Source: Lineolata rhizophorae (taxonomy: Eukaryota > Ascomycota > Dothideomycetes > Lineolatales > Lineolataceae). Taken from it: DNA of 64,000 bases. Within the stretch, counting starts at the first letter, position 1. Each line of letters opens with the position of its first letter. The stretch is taken from NCBI GenBank assembly GCA_010093515.1, contig MU001690.1:297916-361915 (forward strand). The letters are read 5' to 3'. Under the pieces are notes generated by a model. The model did no database searches, had not been told where the DNA came from, and worked only from the letters and a program-made list of their open reading frames with translations. Shown one piece after another: positions 55,293 through 64,000 of this stretch. The position numbers and the translations under genes are program-made.

Positions 55293-57127
55293 TCAAATCG
55301 CCCTCGCCGCCTCCCCACCGCCCGACTCCACAGCCTCCTCCCTCCTCTTGCCCCTCCCGATGCCCCCCTCGCCCACGCCCATCCGCCTCGCCACGTACCG
55401 CTGGGCCACGACGCCGATCCCCAAGCTCACAATCTCCTCGACCCACTCGGCGACCCACTCGCGCGGGTCCACGCCGCCGCTGCGGATGATGTCGACGATC
55501 TCGAGCGGCAGCGGGTTGACGGGCGCCTCGTCGCCGCCGCCGTCCTCGTCGAGCGCCGGCGGCGCCGGTGCCTCGGCGTCCAGCCACTGCGCCCACTTGA
55601 GCGGGAACGCCTGCGAGAGCGCGCTGAACGAGATGCTGTGCACCGGGTCGTGCAGGTGGACGGCGAAGCAGACGAGCTCGTCCCTGTCGTCGGGGGCCTG
55701 GATGCCGCCGGGCGGGCTTCCGGCCGGCTTGGTCTCCTCGGACGATGCCGACGCCGACGCCGACGCCGCCGACGCGCCGCCGAAGAGCTCGCCCGCCGCG
55801 TCGTGCGCCACGGCCTGCACGGCCAGGAAGATGTCCGACGAGCGCACCGGGTTCGACTCGGACAGCACCTGCGTGGCCTGCCTGGCGGCCTCCTCGAGCC
55901 CGCCGCGGGCCGCGAAGTACTCGGCCGCGTACGTCTCGGCCGACACGCGGGCGAGCTTGGTGCCCTCGACGAGGCCGCGCACCGCGCCCATGTCGCGCTT
56001 GACCGACGCGTCGCGCCACCAGGGCCCGTCGTTCCAGCCCGTGCTGGTCAGGGACCCGCCGCTGCTGCCGCCGCCGCCGCCGCCGCCGCCGGTGAAGGCG
56101 CCCCGCGGCACGTCGCTCGAGGAGCGCTTCTGCGTCGACTCGGAGCCCCGCTGGATCACCATCAGGTCCCCGCCCTCGACCTGCGACATCACCCGCGAGA
56201 AGGTGCTGTAGATGACGGGGTCTAGCGACGGGTAGCCCGACAGGTCGTGCGTGATGTGGATCTGGAGGCGCTCGTGCTGCGAGATGGGCGGAGCGAGGTG
56301 GTGCAGGATGCTGGTGAAGGTGGGCAGCGCGCGCGAGCGCAGTTCGCCGCCTACAGGAGGAAAACGAACGCAAAAGTCAGCCGGCTGCTTCCAATTCGTA
56401 GCGCCACGTAGGTGGAGAAAAAGTTGCACGGTGTAGAACGCGAATCGAAGGGGTTTCCCTTACCGAACCCACGCAGCGCGCCCACGTTCCCCTTGACCTG
56501 CTCCGCCCACCGCTGCGCCTCCTCGTTCCTCTGTATCTCCTTGACCGCCGCCTCAGCCTGCTTCACGGCCGCGCTCGCCGTCGACAAGAAGCCACCCCAC
56601 CAACCACCACCACCCTGCTTCTGCTCCTTCTTCTTCTCCTCCCCGTCATCCTCGCCCTCGACCTGCTGCGGCGGCGCCACCCCCTGATGGAAGCTCCTCG
56701 CGCTCTCGCCCGACTTCCTCGGTAAATTGGCCCCAGCACTACCACCACCACCACCAACAACAACAGCCGCCGCCGCCGCAGCTCTATCCTCGCTCGTGCG
56801 CGCCGACCCGGCCGTCGTCGACGGCGGCGTCGCCACGCCCGCGCCCGCCGGTCCCGCCGACCGGTTGCGCGCCGCCGAGCCGGCGCCCGCGCCCGCGCCC
56901 AGCCTGGGCGTGTTGGGCCGCGAGGCCGGGCGGGCGAGGCTCTCGAGCTCGGCGAGGGCGTCGTCGGCGCCGCCCTCGCCGTCGCCCTTGCTGCCGGGCG
57001 GGCGGGCGGCCTTCTTGCCGCCGGCGCGGGGCTTGGACGACGCGACGGCGGCTTCGGCTTCGGCTTCGGCTTTGAGCTGGTCGAATTCGGCGAAGAGGTC
57101 GTCGCCCGTGGGCTCCTTCTTGGACAT
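55293..57127 (-). CDS. mtc1: Maintenance of telomere capping protein 1 (MTC1)-like
   Basis: Model on the minus strand: 56464-57127 and 55293-56350; 573 residues, one 113-bp intron (GTAAGG donor, TAG acceptor, phase 1). The N-terminus MSKKEPTGDDLFAEFDQL and the Trp-rich GGGGWWGGFLSTASAAVKQAEA amphipathic block, followed by RSRALPTFTSILHHLAPPIS and the C-terminal WVAEWVEEIVSLGIGVVAQRYVARRM, match the fungal Mtc1/DUF5427 family. Yeast MTC1 shows genetic interaction with telomere capping but has been seen in the cytoplasm; its biochemical role is unclear. It has Gly and Ala-Ser homopolymer insertions and is somewhat longer than the yeast protein. Confidence 0.88.
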
Positions 57128-58329
57128 TTTGCTCGTTGGCGGACTCGGGTGGGTGGGCGGGGGGAGGCAGGGTGAAAGGGTGCGGCTACGGGTGCGAAAG
57201 GTTCGGATAAGATCGAGACGAGTTTGCGTCGCAGTACGTGGTTTGATGGTGCGGGCGGTAAGGCTGTCGGAGAGCGAGGCGGTGGTGGGACGGTACTGGG
57301 TTGAGCTCCCTGTTTGTTGCGGGAGGGGGTGGAGGTACAATGCCGGCAGCTGCAGGCCGCTCGCTACCAGTGGGTCCCCGACAGCTTATTAGCGAGCTTT
57401 ACCCAGATAGGCATCACCCAGGCCCGTTTTTAGCCCCACTCCGTCCGCGAAGATTTTGTACAGATTTTAAAATCTATTAAAGACTTCCATGACTGACTGA
57501 AAGATTACGCCTAGCTGTTTGAATAGCCTTGAGCTAGACGAAGAATTCACGCATTGTTGTTCGTGGTGAGTGCAAAAAGCAATGTGACCTGTCAGTCACT
57601 CCACAGAATAATGACGGCCCCTTCGACACGGGGAACTTCAAAAGGTCAGAAAACAAACACAACAAAATGGGGAGAAAAAAAAAGAAAGAAAAAGAAAAGA
57701 AAAGGAATCCATGGGAAGGCCGAAAGGAAAGAGATAGGGCACCTCCTGGACCGCAATACATTTATGCCCCGGGCTGCGTGGCAGCACTCGACGATGCCGG
57801 GGACATTCCGGCGGCGGCGCTTTTGGCATTTCGGCAGCGCTGATTGGGCCGCGCAGCTGCGCCAAGCCCAATCAGCCCTTGGTTTGGCGAGCCTCCTGTC
57901 TCGTGCTTGCCATACCCGATCGGCGGCCGCAACCATCGTCTGCGACTCTTTTCGCCGTCTTTTGACTCCATCGCCAGTGCCCGAGTCGCTGTTTTACTCT
58001 CCCCCCGGCTGCCCGGCCCTTGCTGGCCTTGAATCCTGGCGCCGGACTCCCTGTTGGGATTATTGCATCGTTGCTGTTAATCTTGGTGCCACGCGTGCGA
58101 CAACAGCATTGGCCCTTTTTCTTTTCTCACCACCCCGGCCCGGCTGACTACAAGGAGACCCCCAAATACCTCGCTTTATTTCGTCCACCTCTCCCACTTT
58201 CAGTCGGTCGCCATCAATCATCCACCGAGCTGCTACTTCAATTCGGAGTGCTTTGTTTCGCTTTTTTCACAGGACAGGACTTCAGCTTCGCCTGCAGTCC
58301 ATCTTGGATAGTCTCACTCTTCCACAGCC
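57128..58329. promoter_or_regulatory. Divergent region, MTC1 / AT-hook protein genes
   Basis: 1.2 kb between divergent start codons. A pure purine run of 39 bases lies at 57669-57707. The right half is pyrimidine-rich and probably holds the promoter and leader of the AT-hook gene. Frames seen here are not conserved. Confidence 0.55.
57669..57707 (+). repeat. Polypurine A/G tract
   Basis: A 39-base run of A and G only, A-rich with single G interruptions, similar in make-up to the tract at 863-941. It lies in the divergent promoter region about 620 bp upstream of the AT-hook gene. Confidence 0.85.
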
Positions 58330-61300
58330 ATGCGTGTGAAGCGTCGTGGCCGTGGTCGAGGTGGCAGGTTCGCCGCCCCGGCCCGGACCGATGCAAATAA
58401 TCACCACAATGCCGACGACATAGCGGACGGCGTGTCGAAGAAAATCACTAGGTCTTCATCGAACATTTCTTCTGGCCTGGCCAATCCTTCCGGCAAGTCG
58501 TTCGCCGAGGTGGCTCACGTCAAGTCAACAGCACCAATCCTCACAATTGCGGGGCTGGAACCGGAATTTCTTGAAAACTTGGTCGACGCCAGCACGCCCC
58601 AATCGGATGCCGAGCTCAAATATAATATGAGCAAGTCGTCGGGGGCCAGCGTTGTCTCCGATGAGAATTACGTGGCCAAAGCTTCATTTCAGTCTGTCGA
58701 CGGCAATACTAGAGATTCAGACGCCAACTTTTCACCAGATAAAGAACCTGGTCGAGAACCTCAACCCGCTATCAGAGGATCTCGCAGTCGTGCAGGACGA
58801 CGTTCTGGCAGAGGTCGAGGTCGAGGCCGCTGGGCAACTCCTAACTCTTCGCTCCATCAGGATCGACAAGATCCTTCTTCCCCCTTGCCAACAATGGGCG
58901 AGCCTGAGCTTGCTGATGGACAGGCTCTCCTGCCAAAAGAAGAGGAGCCACTTCCGATAGAGGCGGGCCCGCGTTCAATAGAGCCGTCAACACAAGACAC
59001 TTTCAACTCTGAAAACTCACCATCCAAACAACTCCATGCGGAATCTAACAACGTGGCCACCAACGCTGACATCATTAAAGAAGCACCGACAACACCAGCA
59101 ATGACGCCGGAAATTTCGCAGTCCCGCGAGTATATCGAAGAAAGCCTAACTGATGCGGACTTACCTCCGGCTTTTGGCTCGCGAGGCAGTACTCCGTCTG
59201 AATCCGAGTTTGAAGATCAGGCCGCGTTTCTTCTGCACACGAGATTTCCACCCATGACGGATCCACAAGAATTTGTTTCATCTCTGACCAAACATCCGCC
59301 GTGCGAGCGAACTACCGAAAACTTGTACCAACTTGCGTTGAACACACAGCGTGCCCTTGTCGCATGGCAAGATGAGTTCCTCAAACTCGACGCAAGGGTA
59401 CGTCACCTCGCTTTGATGTCATTGCCTGATGCTTCTCTTCAGAGGGGCTAGCTACGTTTGTGCGACTGAATGGATTCTGACAATTCTCAGACCGCACCTC
59501 ACGCCCATCCTCCGAAAAAGCCAGCCACTGGCGGCCGCCAGACCATGGACTTGGAAATGTGGGAGGCCATGAAACAAGCTGACCTTTACAATTACACGTT
59601 CGATCCCAAAAAGGCACCCGGCCAACAGGATCCGTTTGCCCAGCGCATTGGCGACAGCGGCTCTGGACGTGAACTCCGCCAACGCCGTGCTCGCGATGTG
59701 AGCGAGATTGTCGGCAATAATACTAGCATCAGTGAAACGGATGAACCGGCAAACTCCCAAGTCCCGCGCTCTCTCTCCGGTCTCAGCCGCCGCGGCCGTC
59801 GAACTGCTGCACCATCCCGATACGACAGCGTTGTATACGCACCCACCCGCCAGAAACGCTCGTTTGCCGCGTCAGAAACGCCGGACCCGGAGACCGCGGC
59901 CCCGCCGGCCAAGAGGGGACGAGGTGGTCGGGGAGGTGGTCTCGGACGAGGTGCATCGCACTTACCGTCGCGTGTGAGGGAGGTTCGAGCGGAAAGTACG
60001 GTGTCTCCATCAGGTACGGATGAAGAAGAGAGTGTCCAAGACGAGGCGCCGGCGAAGAAGCGCGGCCGTCCGCCAGGCAGCAAAAACTTGGCCAAGAGGA
60101 GCGACGCGGGCATCAAAAAGGGCCCTCGAAAAAGTTTGGTCAGCGTGTCAAATCTCACCGCGTCTACAGGTTTTCAAGTCGGCGACCCCGCAGCTGCCAC
60201 CTCGACGCACGCCACGTTCGACCCTACTAATCCGCACCATGCGTCGACTTCGATGGCTGGAAATCAAGAAGCCGAAAGCCAGTCAGCCCATCAGTCAATG
60301 GAGCCTGCGGCGACACAAGCTCAACAGCCTCCCTCTCCAGATCACGCTCGCGAGTCCACGGATTTTCCGGGCATGCGACGTCGGAAGCAGATTATTTACT
60401 TCGGCCCGGAGAGGCATGTCCCTCATCCTCCTCTTCGTCAATCTCAGAAGCGAGTACAGGGCCTGCAGATGCGCCCACAAGATCACGAGTACGTCTCGCC
60501 TTTCGCGAATGCGGCGCACATTCGACATCAGTCTTCGCCCGCCGACGCAGCCAGCGCTTCACCTAACGTATCCAACGCTCGTACCCACCCGACGATCGTG
60601 CCCTTGCCGGCCTTGCCGCCGTATAACCCGCCGCAACCTAAAGTGCCAATTCCGATGCAGTCTATGCAGCAGCCAACCCGCGTCAAGTTCGCCACGCCGG
60701 CACTACCTCAGAAGCGGAAGCAACGCGTCAAGAGCGAGAAGAGGAGCGCCAGCATGACGAAGTGGTGGGCGGAGCGTAAGTCGAAGGAGGGCGGTGGAAA
60801 CGCTAGCCGCGCGGGAACACCTGCGGGGTCTGGAGCACCTACTGCCGCCGTGCCGACGAGCACGGTTAGCGACGGTAGTGGGAACATGGCCGGCGAAAGC
60901 GCGAGCGGTACCACCGCAGCCGCGCCAACCAGCCGCGCCACCCCCGTCGTCACGCCAGCAGGTACGCCGTCCGTGAGCGCCAGCCCGGCCGAGCGCGGCG
61001 CGAGGACCACGTCCGGCACCCCGCCCATCGTGACGCGCCCCGTCGTGCTCAGCAACCCGGTCTCCGTCTCCAACTCGCGCGCCAACTCGGCCTCGGTCGA
61101 GGAAGGCAGCAAGCGCGCTCCGACGCCCGTCGGCGCCGCCAACTCGGCCGCCGCGGCGGGCGCATCGAGCGCCGTCGCCGCCGCCGCCGCCGCCAGCGGC
61201 CGCCCGCAATTCGCGGTGCGCACTCAGCTGCGCGTCGTCTCGTCGGCCAGCGGGCCGCACTCGGCCGGCCCGTCGCCGTCCCCGCTCAGCCGCTTCCCGT

Positions 61301-61445
61301 CCCAGGAGCCGCGCTCCGCGGGCTCGGCCCCGGGGTCCGCGCACGGCACCGGCGCGTTCCCGCGCGCCGCCACGCCGCAGGCGCATCCGCTGCATCAGCA
61401 GCACCATCAGCAGTTCCAGGCGCAGGCGCAGACGCAGACGCAGAC

Positions 61446-61482
<37 letters not shown>

Positions 61483-61788
61483 GGACAGGGACCGGGACAG
61501 GCCCAGCGGCCGATGTCGGCGTCGTCGTCCTTGTCGGGGTTCGGTCGCGACGCTCTAGCTGGCTCGGCCGCGCAGCATCAGCAGCAGCAGGCGGCGAAGG
61601 CGCCGTTGGTGCCGGCGCCGACGCCGACGCCGACGAGGCCGGGCACCGCGGCGTCGCCCGGGGGTGGGACTCCGGGCGGGCTCGCGGCTCGGCCGGCGGG
61701 CGGGAACGGCGGGATGTCGATTGATAGTCTGCTTGGGAACACCGAGGCGGGCTCCGAGGCGAAGAGGGGCGGTGGTGGCGGGTGGTGA
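58330..61788 (+). CDS. Large disordered AT-hook/RG-rich protein with polyQ, unknown function
   Basis: Model: 58330-59397 and 59491-61788; 1121 residues. The 93-bp intron (GTACGT donor, TCTCAG acceptor) is phase 0. The protein begins with an Arg/Gly stretch (MRVKRRGRGRGGR), has a second RG-rich patch at about 155-172, a possibly folded helical segment around 315-400 (PPCERTTENLYQLALNTQ, then MDLEMWEAMKQADLYNYTFD), an AT-hook core KKRGRPPGSK near 545, a basic block QKRKQRVKSEKRSASMTKWWAERK, and a long Ser/Ala/Pro/Gln-rich tail with a CAG-encoded polyQ run. This points to a nuclear, chromatin-associated protein. I do not recognise the family or a named ortholog. Confidence 0.85.
61447..61479 (+). 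repeat. CAG trinucleotide repeat in coding region
   Basis: Eleven uninterrupted CAG codons, preceded by alternating CAG-ACG codons, encode a QT-then-polyQ stretch in the AT-hook protein. A pure CAG tract is expected to vary in length between strains. Confidence 0.92.
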
Positions 61789-62719
61789 GGTTGCGGTGGT
61801 TATGGTGCTTGGGGTGGCGGGGCGGATGGGAGATGGCATACGAATAGATGCTAAGGGGGCTTTGAGGCCTGGGCACGATTGCCGGGTGTTGAGGCTCGGG
61901 AGTCGGGCAAACAAGGGAGCTGGGCTTAGAAGGGTTGGCGGCGAAGTATATGCGGGGATTGGGATTGTGGTCATGGTAAGACTTGATGGCCGCGGACACG
62001 GCGCGATTGAGGGACGGGCGAAACTCCGGCCATCCTTCCTTAGCTCTGGAGAAGAGAAGGGCCCCTTGGTGCTAATCTGTTGTTTGTCCGGTTTGACGTT
62101 GTGCAAAAACAAAATCTTTTTTTATCTCTCTTTTCTCTCTCCCGGCACTCTTCTTTCTTCCGCCCGCCTTGGGTTATAGGCATAATACTGAGAGCGAGGA
62201 GAGAAGGAGAGAGAACGGCACGAAACTATGACGAGAATCGAATCACACACCCAAGGGTATGCAAGGGCGAACGAAGCAGTTTAATTCCTCTTTGCATTGG
62301 GCTTGGCGTACTTTGTTTGATTTGGCGGCAAGGCGGGAGCGTGCTCTTGGAACGAGCGGTGCATGCCAGGGGCGGGTTGTTCTGTAAATAATGCTCTCGG
62401 CAGGTTGCTCAAGAAGCCAAGGCCGAATCTCCCATTCTATTACTGCGAATCTCACGCTTTTCACGATCGTGATGATCTCGTCTCGTCTCGTCTTGTCGGT
62501 GTCGTAAAATAAGTCGTGACCTTGGTGCTAGGAAGTCTACAAGAGGCTAGACACGAGCACCGACGCGATTCTCGCACGGAAAAGACCACCAGGGCAATCT
62601 AAGGCTCTCTGTACATACACGCGTTAAATATATATGTGTATATATATCCAACCCATCTCTACCCCTAAACCAAACTAAACAACGAACAAAAATTTTGTCA
62701 GACGTTCAAAAGGGCAAAA
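61789..62719. other. Intergenic region, AT-hook gene / 5S rRNA gene
   Basis: Contains the 3' flank of the AT-hook gene, a pyrimidine-rich patch near 62117-62165 and an alternating TA stretch near 62629-62648. Short open frames are unconserved. No further RNA gene was recognised. Confidence 0.6.
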
Positions 62720-62838
62720 ACGTACAACACCGGGGATTCCCTCGTGGTCACCCACCGAAGTACTAGTCCAGCGATCTGTGGCTTAATTACAGGGGAGCGG
62801 ACGGGACCCGATGTATTCCACAGTCTATGGTCGTACGT
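62720..62838 (-). rRNA. 5S ribosomal RNA gene
   Basis: Read on the minus strand, 119 bases begin ACGTACGACCATAGACTGTG and end GGTGTTGTACGT. The two ends pair to form helix I (ACGTAC with GTACGT). CTGTGG near position 16 pairs with CCACAG in the AAGCCACAGAT segment to form helix II. The internal control region (TTAAGCC, then GGACTAGTACTTCGGTGGGTGACC) is as in other ascomycete 5S genes. A run of five T follows at the 3' end (62716-62720, counting the last base), as expected for RNA polymerase III termination. No other rRNA lies in the window, so this is a dispersed copy as in Neurospora. Confidence 0.93.
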
Positions 62839-63721
62839 GGAAGGAGGGTATCGATAATTTAGTATATACGCCTTAAAAATTATTTTCTCCCTTGACCTCT
62901 TCCCCGGTACGTCAAGGCTACAACCTACGGTTTTCCAAGCTGCAAATCCTTTCATGTGTGCCCTACACCTAGGCATCGCCCACCACCACGCAGCAATCAC
63001 TCTCAACTCGTACCCGCGCACAGCGTCCTCCGAAGTCTTACAAGCACGGGAGTAACTGACACCCTAGACGGGTCGATAGGAGAACACCCATCGTTGCCGT
63101 CCATCTATCATTCATTCATTCAACGCAATTCGCACGGCCTCGAGGCTAGCAGTAACAAGCAACTTGGAAGCTTCAGCCGTCATGATTTTTTTTACCAGCC
63201 CTGCACACCCGCCCGCCGGCCCGCCCGCCGCCTTCGCCCAAATACTTAGGGATGGGAGGTACCAAATTACACGGGACCAAGAAGACAAAAAAAAAAAAGA
63301 GCAGGGCCGTTGCTGCCTTTGGACTCGGTCTATTACGCCCGAGAACCGCCGCGAGGAGAGCAAACATGAGTATGAAAAGCAAAATTGATGAGAGAGGTCG
63401 GACACGCACACCAAAAGAAAATTGACAGAACATGAAGAGGAGAAAACACGCAAAAGTGGACAAAAGAGAAAAAGACAGGAAAAACTACTTGTTCTACCAT
63501 AAACCCACAACATGGAGTCTCACACAAAAAGAGAGCCAGAAAAAGAAGAAAAGACCTCAAAAACAGGACAAGAATCACGTCGTTCTCTCCTGGCCTTGCA
63601 TTCCCCTCCCCAAGACCAGCCTCAACACCCTTCTATCACCCCTCTTCTCCCCTTCTCGACCCACCAACTTCTAACCCATAATCCATCATCCCCTCCTCCT
63701 CCTTCTCCTCCCCCTCCTTCC
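62839..63721. other. Intergenic region, 5S gene / 3'-truncated gene
   Basis: Holds the upstream control of the 5S gene and the 3' flank of the edge gene. It is purine-rich with A-runs on the + strand between about 63280 and 63560, and C/T-rich from 63590. No conserved frame was seen. Confidence 0.6.
62863..62868 (-). promoter_or_regulatory. TATA box of 5S rRNA gene
   Basis: TATATA lies 25-30 bases upstream of the 5S start on the minus strand. Neurospora 5S genes are known to need a TATA-like element at about this distance, so spacing and sequence both fit. Confidence 0.7.
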
Positions 63722-64000
63722 TCACAACCCCCCCGCAACCATCTGCTCCCTCAACCCGCTCGGATTCGGCTTCTTCCCCCGCCTCTCCAACAACGTCGCA
63801 TTATCCAGACTCAACTCGAACGCGCCCCTATTCTGCCTAGCCTGCCTCTTCGCCGCCGCCGCCACCGCCGGGCTATGCTGCCCGTAGCCCTTCTGCTGCT
63901 GCTGTTGCTGTTGCTGCTGCTGCTGCCTTGCCTGGGCCGCGGCGCTCAGCGTCGTGTTCCGCATCTGCTTCTCCATGGCCGAGACGTCGTTGTTGGCGCT
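63722..64000 (-). CDS. 3' end of an unidentified gene (truncated by window edge)
   Basis: The minus-strand frame is open from the window edge to the stop at 63722, giving the last 92 residues. It contains a Gln run of about 11 residues in mixed CAG/CAA codons, Ala-rich patches and a basic block (KRQARQNRG), and ends in GLREQMVAGGL. An internal Met at 63976 is unlikely to be the start, because the frame continues unbroken upstream. The GAFELSLDNATLLERRGKKPNPSG segment looks like a conserved C-terminal tail, but I cannot name the family. Confidence 0.65.
   Translation of the reverse strand, partial: SANNDVSAMEKQMRNTTLSAAAQARQQQQQQQQQQQKGYGQHSPAVAAAAKRQARQNRGAFELSLDNATLLERRGKKPNPSGLREQMVAGGL

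Overview
This is nuclear DNA of a filamentous ascomycete (Pezizomycotina, probably Sordariomycetes). Genes are split by short introns, mostly 40-125 bp, with GTAAGT/GTATGT/GTGCGT donors and CTAAC/CTGAC-like branch points. The gene set includes a FlbC-type conidiation regulator, a RID/Masc1-type DNA methyltransferase, a GH115 glucuronidase, a Zn2Cys6 regulator and a lone 5S rRNA gene lying outside any rDNA array. Exons were joined by hand from frame, splice signals and family conservation, so they are models rather than transcript-proven structures.

Layout. 1-4.9 kb: long GC-rich upstream region, then a FlbC-like C2H2 factor (+). 7.8-11.8 kb: a five-exon Nim1/Gin4/Hsl1-type septin/morphogenesis kinase with a C-terminal KA1 domain (+). 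12.7-14.8 kb: ribosomal protein eL24 and the E2 enzyme Ubc13 (both -). 15.2-19.4 kb: intronless Sea3/WDR59-like subunit of the SEA/GATOR2 complex (+), divergent from ubc13. 19.5-20.4 kb: class I SAM methyltransferase (-). 20.4-23.3 kb: no recognisable gene. 23.3-24.9 kb: Zn2Cys6 factor (-) with about 8.5 kb of gene-free, GC-rich, low-complexity DNA upstream. 33.4-37.4 kb: DUF2461 gene (-) with three unusually long introns. 37.8-38.8 kb: TYW3 (+). 39.2-40.9 kb: mitochondrial Mg2+ channel MRS2 (-). 42.0-44.1 kb: RID-type DNA methyltransferase (+), tail to tail with an ERCC6L2-like SNF2 ATPase (-, 44.3-47.6 kb). 47.9-49.8 kb: DUF1479 protein (+). 50.0-53.3 kb: secreted GH115 enzyme (-). 54.5-54.9 kb: small DUF2462 protein (+). 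55.3-57.1 kb: MTC1-like protein (-). 58.3-61.8 kb: disordered AT-hook/RG-rich/polyQ protein (+). 62.7-62.8 kb: 5S rRNA gene (-) with an upstream TATA box. 63.7-64.0 kb: 3' end of a gene that runs off the window (-).

Most genes are housekeeping or regulatory and act independently. I see no biosynthetic cluster, CRISPR array, intact transposon or virus-like element. The most unusual points are the expanded introns of the DUF2461 gene, a probable GC-AG intron in the DUF1479 gene, a 16-bp minisatellite between the DUF2461 and TYW3 genes, the altered motif IV of the RID-type enzyme and its SNF2 neighbour, and the very long upstream regions of the two transcription factors.
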